Of a DNA stretch of 58,532 nt, positions 35,478-43,815 are shown piece by piece. The position numbers and the translations under genes were made by a program. Positions within the stretch are counted from its first letter, which is position 1. Each line of letters starts with the position of its first letter. The DNA comes from Ignavibacteria bacterium (GTDB lineage Bacteria > Bacteroidota > Ignavibacteria > UBA10030 > F1-140-MAGs086). Location of the stretch: NCBI GenBank assembly GCA_016873775.1, contig VGWC01000007.1, positions 1-58,532 of the forward strand, written 5' to 3'. Under the pieces are notes generated by a model. The model worked only from the letters and a program-made list of their open reading frames with translations. It made no database searches and had not been told where the DNA came from.

Positions 35478-36593
35478 TTAATTGCTCTCCAACTGAATAT
35501 CGACGGTTGAAGCAGAATCATCTTTGGAAAGATGTTGAATACTGATTTGTGCCGCCATATTTCTTGCAACGGTTAAGAACGCTTGCGCCTGTTCGGATTC
35601 GGGTTCTTTCAAAACAATAGGAACTCCCTCATCCCCCCCAATGCGTGTTCCCGTAGAGATGGGAATTTCTCCAAGAAATGGAACGCCGAGTTGTTTGCTG
35701 GCAGTATTTCCTCCGCCATAATCAAAAATATTTTCGCGGTTTCCACAATGCGAACAAATATAGTAACTCATATTTTCCACAATGCCAATCGTAGGAACGT
35801 TCACTTTTTCAAACATTGCAAATCCTTTGCGAACGTCCGCAAGAGAAATTTCCTGCGGCGTTGTTACAATCACCGCACCCGTAAGCGGTAATGTTTGCGC
35901 AAGTGTCAGTTGAATATCTCCTGTTCCCGGCGGCAAGTCGAAAATCAGATAATCAAGTTCTCCCCATTCAACATCAGTGATGAATTGTTTCAACGCGCCG
36001 CTTGCCATAGGTCCTCGCCAAACAATTGCTTGCATCGGGTCAACAAGAAATCCGATGGACATAATTTTTACATTATATTTTTCGACGGGAAAAATTTTCT
36101 GCTGAAAAATTTGCGGACGTCCATTCGAAATTCCCATCATCAGCGGAATACTTGGTCCATAAATATCCGCATCAAGTAAACCGACTTTTGCGCCTTCGGT
36201 TGCAAGTGCAACAGCAAGATTGGCGGCAACCGTAGATTTTCCAACCCCTCCTTTTCCGCTTGCGACCGCGATGGTATTTTTTACTTGTTGCAATATCGGT
36301 AATTGCGGACGAACACTCGTACGAACCTGCGCCGTCATTTCTATTACTATTTTTTCCAGCAATGGAAATGTTTTGCGGAGTTCCGTTTCCGCTTGCATTT
36401 TCAGTTCATCGCGAACGGGACAAGCGGGCGTTGTTAACTCGATAGTGAACGATACGTCGCGATTGGTAATCTGAATATTTTTAACGAAGCCAAGTGTTAC
36501 AATATCTTTGTGTAAATCCGGGTCGCGAACGGAGCGAAGCGACTGGAGAATCTGTTCTTCTGAAATTGAATTTGTTGTTGTAAAAAATCCCAT
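35478..36593 (-). CDS. Mrp/NBP35-family Fe-S carrier ATPase
   Basis: A 371-residue P-loop ATPase (ApbC/Mrp) that carries Fe-S clusters to target proteins. An N-terminal MIP18/DUF59 domain (about 8-85; SVRDPDLHKDIVTLGFVKNI) precedes the deviant Walker A GKGGVGKST at about 114-122, then DADIYGPSIP, FDLPPGTGD and the cluster-binding CSHC (YYICSHCGN). First gene of the operon with the NifU-like and ABM proteins. The minus-strand promoter should lie in 36594-36700. Confidence 0.95.
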   Translation of the reverse strand: MGFFTTTNSISEEQILQSLRSVRDPDLHKDIVTLGFVKNIQITNRDVSFTIELTTPACPVRDELKMQAETELRKTFPLLEKIVIEMTAQVRTSVRPQLPILQQVKNTIAVASGKGGVGKSTVAANLAVALATEGAKVGLLDADIYGPSIPLMMGISNGRPQIFQQKIFPVEKYNVKIMSIGFLVDPMQAIVWRGPMASGALKQFITDVEWGELDYLIFDLPPGTGDIQLTLAQTLPLTGAVIVTTPQEISLADVRKGFAMFEKVNVPTIGIVENMSYYICSHCGNRENIFDYGGGNTASKQLGVPFLGEIPISTGTRIGGDEGVPIVLKEPESEQAQAFLTVARNMAAQISIQHLSKDDSASTVDIQLESN

Positions 36594-36707
36594 TGTATTG
36601 TTGATGAAAAAAAATTGCGAGAAAAATTACATAAAAGAGAATGGAGAAAAAAGTAAATGGAAAATTACGGATGCAGAAATATTCTTCTCGGGGATGTTAT
36701 ATTCATA

Positions 36708-36782
36708 ATGGGACTCAGTAATAAATGCAAATGCTATCCGGAACTGTGCAAATACAGTCTGCACAGTTGCAAATGCTGGTAA
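36708..36782 (+). CDS. Possible Cys-rich 24-residue peptide
   Basis: ATG 36708 opens a short frame encoding CKCYPELCKYSLHSCKCW after six polar residues, TAA at 36780. Five cysteines are arranged C-x-C-x4-C-x6-C-x-C, nearly symmetrical. The DNA also contains the near-palindrome CTGTGCAAATACAGTCTGCACAG and a direct repeat TGCAAATGCT, so the cysteine pattern may simply follow from repeated DNA. No recognisable Shine-Dalgarno or partner gene. It could be a small metal-binding peptide, or chance. Confidence 0.3.
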   Translation: MGLSNKCKCYPELCKYSLHSCKCW

Positions 36783-36886
36783 TGTTTCAAAAGAGTTGAT
36801 AAAGGGAAAATAGAGAATTAAAAAGAGAATTTTTTTCCACTATCATCAATGAGCCCGCAACGGCAAAAAAATCCAAATACATTGGG

Positions 36887-36926
36887 CTTGAACGAAAAAT
36901 CATTGATAATTCTTTTTTCGTTCAAG
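36887..36926. repeat. Perfect 13-bp inverted repeat
   Basis: CTTGAACGAAAAA and TTTTTCGTTCAAG, 14 bases apart, in a gene-free stretch. It could be a hairpin in RNA from either strand or an operator-like dyad. The flanks (36783-36886 and 36927-37040) contain nothing I can assign. Confidence 0.7.
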
Positions 36927-37044
36927 CAAATGTACCATAGTACAAACGATGAGGAACCATAAAATTGAAGGGAAAATGAATTTTTTAAAAGGATAACAAT
37001 CGGATTCAAATAAGAAGAAGCGTTTTGTATAAGCGCTCGCGGAT

Positions 37045-37098
37045 GAGATACAATTCGATGAAAATGGATTCACATGTCTCGTGAATTTCTATCGTTAA
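37045..37098 (+). pseudogene. Faint T9SS sorting-tail relic
   Basis: The frame EIQFDENGFTCLVNFYR followed by TAA matches the EVQFDASGLTSGVYFYR segment of the sorting domain at about two residues in three. No FPNPFNP part or C-terminal TKK segment can be found, so this is a very decayed scrap. The rest of 36930-37286 has no gene I can support. Confidence 0.45.
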
Positions 37099-37286
37099 TA
37101 ATAAACTAGTGGCTTTGAAAACCTTGAAGGTTTCTCTGATTTCTTTGGTTTTCGCTTTATCTTTCTCTATATTTTGCCCGAAAAATTTTCTCACGATGTT
37201 GTCCTTCTTTTTTAAACAATCCGATTATTTCCAAACACAACACAAGAACACGGTAAAGAAAGAACCAACAACTCAAATGTTTAATC

Positions 37287-37328
37287 ATGTCCCACTGTTT
37301 TCCATAGCGGAGTGGGACATTTTTTTTC
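37287..37328 (+). terminator. Terminator hairpin 16 bases before a start codon
   Basis: ATGTCCCACT pairs perfectly with AGTGGGACAT, followed by T8. No gene lies between 36783 and this hairpin that would need terminating. It sits directly ahead of the GTG start of the Nif3-like gene, as at pyrE. Confidence 0.88.
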
Positions 37329-37343
37329 CCTTGAAAAACTTCG

Positions 37344-38453
37344 GTGAACGTTGGAACAATAGCGAAAATCCTTGAAGCGTGGGCTCCGAAAGAACTTGCG
37401 TGGGAAAAAGATAACGTAGGTTTGCAAGTAGGAAATGCAATGGATAGCGTCGAAAAAATTCTTGTAGCGCTCGATGTTACAGAACACGTCATTGCGGAAG
37501 CGGCAAACAACAATGTTCAATTGATTGTTTCGCATCATCCGCTACTTTTTCGACCGTTACAATCTGTAACATCGAATGACCGAGTCGGAAATCTTGTTCG
37601 GCAGTTGATTCAAAAAAATATTGCCGTGTATTCTGCGCATACGAATTTGGATTTTACAGCACGCGGCGTAAGTTTTGCGCTTGCAGAAGAACTGGAACTC
37701 GAGAACGTTCAGTTTCTCGTTCCGCTTGCTCCGATGCAAAAAAAAATTGTTGTGTTTGTCCCGAAAGAAAATGTAGAAGCCGTTGCAACGGCGATGGGAA
37801 ATGCCGGCGCTGGTCAAATAGGGAATTATGAATGGTGTTCGTTTCGTGGAGAAGGAACGGGAACATTCCGAGGGAATGAATATTCAAAACCATTTTTCGG
37901 AACTGCGGAACAATATGAAACGGTCAATGAAGTCCGATTGGAAATGGTCGTTCCGAAATGGAAACTTTCTTCCGTTCTCGATGCAATGAAAGAGGCGCAC
38001 CCGTACGAAGAAGTTGCCTTCGATGTGTATCCGTTGGAAAATGGTGCAACCACGTGCGGAATGGGTGCGATAGGAATGTTGCATCGGGAAGTATCCGAAG
38101 AAGATTTTCTTCGTTTCGTAAAAAGAAAACTGCAATGTTCGGCATTAAAATTTTCGAAAGGGAAAACAGGAAAAATTTTTCGCGTTGCTGTATGCGGAGG
38201 AAGTGGCGCAGAGTTTCTTTCGTCGGCAATAGCGAAAAACGCTGATGCATACGTTACGGCAGATATCGCCTATCATCCGTTTCACGATGCGGAGGGGAAA
38301 CTTCTTCTGATAGATGCGGGGCATTATGAAACAGAACGAGTCATTCTTTCGCGCATTGCGGAAACGATATCGCGCTCATCGGTACGAATGTCGCAGAGCG
38401 TTGAAGTTCTAATCACCGAATCAACAACGAGCGCAATTCATTGGATATACTAA
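37344..38453 (+). CDS. Nif3-like dinuclear metal-centre protein (YqfO type)
   Basis: A 369-residue NIF3-family protein; members bind two metal ions in a hexameric ring and some act as GTP cyclohydrolase I-like enzymes, but the role here is unknown. N-terminal lobe: ILEAWAPKELAWEKDNVGLQ, LIVSHHPLLFRP and YSAHTNLDFTARGVSFALA. Central insert of about 100 residues (CutA/PII-like, HPYEEVAFDVYPLEN). C-terminal lobe: TADIAYHPFHDAEGKLLLID and GHYETERVIL with the remaining metal ligands. The start is GTG. Followed after 27 bases by the zinc-ribbon gene, a frequent partner. Confidence 0.92.
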   Translation: MNVGTIAKILEAWAPKELAWEKDNVGLQVGNAMDSVEKILVALDVTEHVIAEAANNNVQLIVSHHPLLFRPLQSVTSNDRVGNLVRQLIQKNIAVYSAHTNLDFTARGVSFALAEELELENVQFLVPLAPMQKKIVVFVPKENVEAVATAMGNAGAGQIGNYEWCSFRGEGTGTFRGNEYSKPFFGTAEQYETVNEVRLEMVVPKWKLSSVLDAMKEAHPYEEVAFDVYPLENGATTCGMGAIGMLHREVSEEDFLRFVKRKLQCSALKFSKGKTGKIFRVAVCGGSGAEFLSSAIAKNADAYVTADIAYHPFHDAEGKLLLIDAGHYETERVILSRIAETISRSSVRMSQSVEVLITESTTSAIHWIY

Positions 38454-38480
38454 GTTTTACTCACAATACAAGAAAAATGC

Positions 38481-39230
38481 ATGAGAAATAAATTACGAAA
38501 TATATACGCTGTTCAGCAGATAGATTTGCGGCTTGACGAACTGCATGAATTAAAAGGCGATTTACCTCAGGAAGCCGCGCGATTGCGCACGGAAATTTTA
38601 CAGCGCGAACATAAAATCGAAGAGATGCTGACATCCGTAAGACATAATATGATACTTCGAAATGATACGGATGTTGCAATTACGGAATTAAAAGAAAAGG
38701 TAGAAAAATACCGCACGCAACAAATCCAAGTGAAAACGAACAAACAATACGATGCGTTGACGAAAGAAATTGAAACGTCTCAACTTCTCATTGCCAAACT
38801 TGAAAAGGAATTTACCGACTTGGAAGCGAAAGCAAATATGGCGAAAATAGACAGTGAAAAGTTGGCAAAGGAACTTCCCGACTTGCAAAAAGAATTTAAG
38901 GCAGTCGAAAAAGAACTCAAAGAAGTTTCGGCAGAAAACAGCGAAGAAGAGCAATCGTTGCTATCTGGAAAAAAAGTTTTGCTTGATGAGTTGGATGACG
39001 ACGACGTTATCATCTACGAAAGAATCCGCAAAGCAAAAAACAGACGTGCTGTTGTGCCGGTATTAGTTCGTGAAGAAGGAAAAACCAAAAAGGTTCGCGA
39101 ATCAACATGCGGCGGTTGCTATCACCGGGTTCCTCCAGAACGAATGGCGGATATCCGAAAACTTGATAGGATGTACACCTGTGAGCATTGCGCAAGAATT
39201 CTTGTTCCGGAAGAAGTAACTGCGGTATAA
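38481..39230 (+). CDS. C4 zinc-ribbon coiled-coil protein
   Basis: A 249-residue protein with a long antiparallel coiled coil (about 1-185, starting YAVQQIDLRLDELHELKGDL) and a C-terminal zinc ribbon with CGGC and CEHC (about 208-240). Family members are linked to RNA or nucleic-acid binding and in some bacteria to translation or type III secretion; here the function is not known. Commonly encoded beside Nif3-like genes, as here. The RNase P RNA gene begins 27 bases after its stop. Confidence 0.85.
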   Translation: MRNKLRNIYAVQQIDLRLDELHELKGDLPQEAARLRTEILQREHKIEEMLTSVRHNMILRNDTDVAITELKEKVEKYRTQQIQVKTNKQYDALTKEIETSQLLIAKLEKEFTDLEAKANMAKIDSEKLAKELPDLQKEFKAVEKELKEVSAENSEEEQSLLSGKKVLLDELDDDDVIIYERIRKAKNRRAVVPVLVREEGKTKKVRESTCGGCYHRVPPERMADIRKLDRMYTCEHCARILVPEEVTAV

Positions 39231-39254
39231 CGAAGAGTTGTTGAAAATGAATTG

Positions 39255-39670
39255 AATGCGCGTTGAAGCAATCGCCCCGAATGCATTCGGGGAGGAAAGT
39301 CCGAACTTCGAACGGCAAAGCATCCCGATGCTTTCGGGAACGCTCCAGATAATGCTGTGGCGGTGGAAAGTGTAACAGAAAATATACAGTCCGCCGTTGG
39401 CGGATAACGGTGAAAAGGCGAGGTAAGTGCTCACCATTTCGGGAAGTAATTTTCGGAATTGACAAACCCTGCTTGAAGCAAGATCGCGTAAGAGAAAATC
39501 AAAAAAACCGAATGGAAAAATTCTTTGAATCTTTCTTTTGTTTTTTTTTCATCAGTTGCCCGCTGATGTTCTCCTGTACTGTGGAAATTTTCTCGGGTAG
39601 ATCGCATTAGAGAAATGATTGCTTACCGAAGAAATTCGGGAATACAGAATTCGGCTTACCAACGCGCATT
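39255..39670 (+). ncRNA. rnpB: RNase P RNA (bacterial type A)
   Basis: The catalytic RNA of RNase P, which removes 5' leaders from tRNA precursors. Ends are set by the P1 helix AATGCGCGTT/AACGCGCATT. In order: GGAGGAAAGTCCGAAC, the ACAGAAAATATACAG core, GGTGAAAAGGCGAGGTAAG with GCTCACC, GACAAACCCTGCTTGAAGCA, then TAGATCGCATTAGAGAAATG and ACAGAATTCGGCTTACC at the 3' side. A T-rich variable region (39490-39580) separates the two halves. T9 immediately after P1 is the terminator. About 416 nucleotides. Confidence 0.95.
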
Positions 39671-39726
39671 TTTTTTTTACAAACATTTCTCAAACCGCCA
39701 ATGTTTGCATTGTTGAAAAAAAATTG

Positions 39727-39948
39727 CGACACTAAAAGTTTATCGTGTCCCTTTTCAAAAAATACTTGAAGGTTTTCAATCCGGTTATGACAAATTCTTT
39801 TATGAACATTGTATAATACATACGTATTTCTTGAACAACGATTTCCAACATACACACGAATGCAATTGACAGAGATGCGAGGATAACCTATGACATGGGA
39901 AATTTTTTTGGATGCTAAACAAATCCGCAACTGCGTTTTTCCAATCAT
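39727..39948 (-). pseudogene. Probable HNH endonuclease relic
   Basis: Reverse-strand reading gives GYPRISVNCIRVYVGNRC followed by VHKRICHNRIENLQVFFEKG and HDKL. This parallels phage- and intron-type HNH homing nucleases (gYpxixvNgkrvyvHR ... DNRxENLqvf ... H). The first His and the HH pair are replaced, so it would be inactive. No start codon of its own is evident and the 3' end runs toward rnpB. It fills an otherwise gene-free 300-base spacer between rnpB and recJ. Confidence 0.45.
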
Positions 39949-39966
39949 ACCTTTACAACAAAACCA

Positions 39967-41724
39967 TTGAATCAGCAACGTGAATACCGATGGGTTCTTG
40001 CTTCTGAACCCGATGCAGCCATTATCAAGAGATTGATGGATGAAATACATATTAGCGATACGATAGCAACGTTATTATATCATCGCGGAATTACAACATA
40101 CGACGAAGCCAAAAAATATTTTCGTCCATCGTTTGCAGATTTACACAATCCGTTTCTGATGGATGGAATGGAACGCGCAGTTCAGCGTGTTTTAACTGCA
40201 TTAGAACAGAAAGAAATAATTTTCGTCTTCGGCGATTACGATGTAGATGGAACGAACGCCACTTCCATGCTGTATCTGTTCCTTAAAAAACTTGGTGCCA
40301 ATGTTCTGTATTCTGTTCCGAACCGCGTACTCGATGGATACGGAATTTCCATTGCAGGAATACAAAAAGCCAAAGAACTCGGAACGTCGCTCTTTATTTC
40401 TGTTGATTGCGGAATTACTGCCATCGAGCAGATTGATTTTACAAACTCTCTTGGCATTGATGTCATTGTTTGCGACCATCACGAACCCGGAGAAACTCTT
40501 CCCAATGCATACGCAGTACTTGACCCATTAAAGCCAACGTGCAATTATCCGTTTAAATATCTTTGCGGATGCGGCGTTGCCTTTAAATTTATGCAAGGAA
40601 TATTGCAGCGAAAACTTATGGATATGTTCGAAGTTGAATCTACACTTCGCGAGTATCTCGATTTTGTTGTACTTGCAACCTCTGCGGATATTGTTCCGAT
40701 AACCGGTGAAAACCGAACGCTTCTTAAAATCGGTCTTGAACAATTTAACCGTTCTCCTCGCATTGGAATTCGCACACTAATCTCCAACGCAGGTTTGAAA
40801 CTCGGAAGAATTTCCGTGGGACAAATTGTGTTTGTTCTTGCTCCTCGTATCAACGCTGTTGGACGAATGGGAGATGCACATCGCGCTATTCATTTACTCA
40901 CCTGCGAGGATGAACAGCAAGCATCGGAACTTGCCGCAGTGTTGGAAAAAGAAAATGTTGCACGGCGAAAAATTGATGAGGAAACTTTTCTCGAAGCGCA
41001 AACCGTTGCAGAATCGTTTTTGCAAAGTAATAACCCTGCAGTTCTCGTTCTTCATCAGGAGCATTGGCATCCGGGGGTAATCGGAATTGTTGCTTCGCGC
41101 ATAGTCGAAAAGTATTACAAACCAACAATTATGCTTACGTCCGTTGACGGAAAAGTAAAAGGTTCCGCGCGCAGTGTGGATGGTTTTGATATATATACTG
41201 CGCTGACGCAAGTCGAAGACCGATTGCTTTCGTTCGGAGGACATAAGTACGCCGCGGGAGTTTTACTGGAAACGCACCGCATAGATGATTTCCGCGAAGC
41301 GCTATCAAAAACCGTGAATGAATTGATGACCGAAGAACACAGAACGCCGGGAATAAAAATCGAGCGTACGATTTCTCTTTCAGAACTGAATCCGAAATTC
41401 TTCCGTATTCTTGACCAATTTTCTCCGTACGGTCCTCAAAATATGCGTCCAACATTACTTGCAAAAAATGTTACCGTGTACGGAACTCCGCGTATTGTCG
41501 GAAAAGGTCATCTTCGTTTAAAATTAAAAGAATCCTCAAACGGAATCAGTTTGTATTTCGATGCAATTGGATTCGGTCTGGGCGACCGCATTGAACAACT
41601 TTCGCACAATACAAATATTGATATTGTTTTTTCGCTTGATGAATATGAAGGAAGCAGTTACCATTCTAACGGTGGTGAGTTTATTCCACAACTTCGTGTA
41701 AAAGATTTTCGTTTGAGTGCGTGA
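39967..41724 (+). CDS. recJ: Single-stranded-DNA exonuclease RecJ
   Basis: A 585-residue 5'-3' ssDNA exonuclease acting in recombination and mismatch repair. DHH motifs: FGDYDVDGTNATSMLYLF, SVDCGITA, CDHHEPGETLP; then DHHA1 with the GHKYAAGVLLE motif (about residue 425) and a C-terminal OB-fold. Start is TTG 39967, directly before the conserved REYRW; no in-frame ATG or GTG exists between an upstream stop at 39916 and this codon. YebC follows after 93 bases. Confidence 0.93.
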   Translation: MNQQREYRWVLASEPDAAIIKRLMDEIHISDTIATLLYHRGITTYDEAKKYFRPSFADLHNPFLMDGMERAVQRVLTALEQKEIIFVFGDYDVDGTNATSMLYLFLKKLGANVLYSVPNRVLDGYGISIAGIQKAKELGTSLFISVDCGITAIEQIDFTNSLGIDVIVCDHHEPGETLPNAYAVLDPLKPTCNYPFKYLCGCGVAFKFMQGILQRKLMDMFEVESTLREYLDFVVLATSADIVPITGENRTLLKIGLEQFNRSPRIGIRTLISNAGLKLGRISVGQIVFVLAPRINAVGRMGDAHRAIHLLTCEDEQQASELAAVLEKENVARRKIDEETFLEAQTVAESFLQSNNPAVLVLHQEHWHPGVIGIVASRIVEKYYKPTIMLTSVDGKVKGSARSVDGFDIYTALTQVEDRLLSFGGHKYAAGVLLETHRIDDFREALSKTVNELMTEEHRTPGIKIERTISLSELNPKFFRILDQFSPYGPQNMRPTLLAKNVTVYGTPRIVGKGHLRLKLKESSNGISLYFDAIGFGLGDRIEQLSHNTNIDIVFSLDEYEGSSYHSNGGEFIPQLRVKDFRLSA

Positions 41725-41817
41725 GAACTGAAGAATATATGATGATAACCATAGGAAGATACGAGATTTTTGAAGTTCATTTATTTACATTTTTATGTTA
41801 ACTATTTATTTGTAACT

Positions 41818-42567
41818 ATGTCAGGTCATTCAAAATGGGCAACAATTAAGCGCAAAAAAGCCGCTATTGATGCCGCACGTGGACGTGTTTTTACTCAGAT
41901 AGTAAAAGAAATAACTATTGCTGCGCGCGTCGGAGGTGGAAATCCGGATGGAAATCCACGGCTTCGTCTTGCGATTGACAAAGCGAAAAGCGTTAATATG
42001 CCGCAAGATAATATCAAGCGCGGTATTATGAAAGGAACGGGTGAATTGCCCGGCGTTTCGTACGAAGACGTTCTCTACGAAGCATACGGAGCCGCAGGTG
42101 TTGCGTTGCTCATTGAATGTGTTACTGATAATAAAAACAGAACGGTTTCAGAAATTCGGCATCTTCTTGAACGGAACGGTGGAAAACTTGCAACATCGGG
42201 AGCCGTCGAATGGTTGTTCCATCGAAAAGGCGTGATGCATGTTGCAAAAACAATATGTGGCGAAGACGATTTGCTCGCTATTGTTCTTGATGCTGGCGCC
42301 GATGATATGAAAACGGAGGATGAGTTTTATCAAGTTATTACCACGCCTGAAAATTTTGAAACGGTAAAAAACGCACTCTCAAAAAAGGGAATCGAAACGG
42401 AATCTGCGGAACTGGCGCGCATACCGGAAAATACCGTGAAAGTTGAAGGAAAAGATGCAAATGCTGTGCTTCGTCTTATCGAATCACTCGAAGAACATGA
42501 AGACGTTCAGAACATTTCCGCAAATTTTGACATTGATGAGAAAACAATGGCGGAGTATAACGGATAA
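41818..42567 (+). CDS. YebC/PmpR (TACO1) family protein
   Basis: A 249-residue protein of the YebC family: MSGHSKWATIKRKKAAIDAA at the start (the near-invariant N-terminus, which fixes ATG 41818), NPRLRLAIDKAKSVNMPQDN, ECVTDNKNRTVSEIR and a final LRLIESLEEHEDVQNI. Members were described as DNA-binding regulators; recent work links YebC-type proteins to translation of difficult sequences such as polyproline stretches. Full length. Downstream starts the graveyard of 42.6-45.4 kb. Confidence 0.94.
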   Translation: MSGHSKWATIKRKKAAIDAARGRVFTQIVKEITIAARVGGGNPDGNPRLRLAIDKAKSVNMPQDNIKRGIMKGTGELPGVSYEDVLYEAYGAAGVALLIECVTDNKNRTVSEIRHLLERNGGKLATSGAVEWLFHRKGVMHVAKTICGEDDLLAIVLDAGADDMKTEDEFYQVITTPENFETVKNALSKKGIETESAELARIPENTVKVEGKDANAVLRLIESLEEHEDVQNISANFDIDEKTMAEYNG

Positions 42568-42667
42568 GTAGTCGTCCCTTAAAAACAGCGACAAGCATTG
42601 AATCTAAAGTTGCAGGGAGAATAGTCATACTTCACCAAAACCTTGTGTGCCATTCATAAATAGAACG

Positions 42668-43325
42668 ATGTTATCCAAAGAAAAACACACCCACAAATAG
42701 GCTTCTCACGACGTTTGAAGAACAACTGAATCATCAGCATCCGCTCTACATTTTATCCCATCGCGTGGAATGGCAACGCTTTGATGTTGCGTTCAGAAAA
42801 CATTACAGCGAGACGATGGGTGAGCCAGCGAAACCTATTCGGCGGATGGTGGGATTGCTCATCTTAAAACATTTGCGGAACTTAAGCGACGAGAGCGTGG
42901 TGGAACAATGGGTGGAAAATATTTATTACCAATTTTTCTGCGGGGAACACTATGTGGCACAACAACCGCCGTGTGTTCCGATAGAGTTATTCGAGTTTCG
43001 CAAACGCATTGGTGAAGAAGGAATCGAATTGATTTTTCAAGAGAGCATTCGCATCAATTGTAACGATGCTCAAGATGATGAAGGAACAACGAATACGAAC
43101 GTGCAATAGAAAAATATTACCTTTCCCACGGACAGTAAATTGCACAGAAAAATTATTGAGAAATGCAAAGGGATTGCGGAGAAAGAAGGCATTGAGTTGC
43201 ATAAAACATACACACGCACGGTGAAAAAACTTACGCGTGCGTTACGCTTTCGTCATCACCCGAACCAGTATGCGAAGGCACGCAAGTCAGGCAGGAAACT
43301 CAAAACCATTTCCGGAAAACTTGAT
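42668..43325 (+). pseudogene. IS5/IS1182-like transposase relic
   Basis: A DDE transposase remnant (PF05598/DUF772 type). The frame gives TTFEEQLNHQHPLYILSHRV, then GEPAKPIRRMVGLLILKHLR, NLSDESVVEQW and later NITFPTDSKLHRKIIEKC and YTRTVKKLTRALRFRHHPNQ. A frameshift sits at the start codon (around 42670) and a TAG at 43107 replaces a sense codon in the same frame. Homology stops after RKLKTISGKL; the catalytic C-terminal half is absent. No terminal inverted repeats could be defined. Confidence 0.85.
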
Positions 43326-43733
43326 ACACTCAGAACCAATCCGTTGCAAATAAAAGGCACCGTTCCATTACTTTCTGTCAATTTTCTGAAGCCAAGTTTG
43401 AAGATCAAACCGGATATCGAACCGCAGAGTGAATATGATTTTCCACAAGCATTTTTCCTGTTGCAAAATTTTCCAAATCCATTTAATCCAACGACAACCA
43501 TTCAGTATAAACTTGCAAATGAATCGCAAGTAACAATGACAGTGTTCAATTTACTCGGTGAAGAAGTAGCAACGCTGATGAACAACGAAGAATATCCCGA
43601 AGGAACATATTCCATTGATTTCGACGCAGCGGGTTTGTCGTCGGGAATTTATTTTTATCGTCTCACTGCTATTCCACTTGATGACGAAGGATTACCCGTT
43701 CATCTTGTCAAGAAGATGGTGGTGGTTAAGTAG
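43326..43733 (+). pseudogene. T9SS cargo end fused to the transposase relic
   Basis: In one open frame with the transposase fragment (from a possible TTG at 43140), the sequence changes to a secreted-protein end: a linker, then FFLLQNFPNPFNPTTTIQYK, FNLLGEEVATLMNNEEYPEG, SSGIYFYRLTAI and final VKKMVVVK at 43731. This sorting domain is intact residue by residue, but its gene body has been replaced by transposase sequence. The chimeric frame is 197 codons. Whether it is expressed cannot be judged. Confidence 0.85.
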
Positions 43734-43766
43734 GATTGTCATCTATATATTTTTAGTATGAATTAA

Positions 43767-43810
43767 GAAAGCGGCTTTCAACTTATGAAAACCGCTTTTA
43801 CTGTTTTTAA
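43767..43810. terminator. Bidirectional terminator
   Basis: AAAGCGGCTTT pairs with AAAACCGCTTT (one mismatch), followed by TACTGTTTTT on the plus strand; the minus strand has T-rich flanks too. It lies between the convergent T9SS remnants ending at 43733 (+) and 43816 (-). Confidence 0.7.
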
Positions 43811-43815
43811 GTTTG

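Noticed and set aside
37109-37375. 88-residue frame starting GTG with a hydrophobic N-terminus
   Set aside because: Runs through a perfect terminator hairpin and overlaps the start of the Nif3-like gene; no family resemblance.
39010-39610. Reverse- and forward-strand frames over the RNase P RNA
   Set aside because: The region folds and matches RNase P RNA core segments throughout; the frames are incidental.
42765-43109. Active transposase
   Set aside because: Frameshifted start, in-frame TAG, missing catalytic half, and no inverted repeats.
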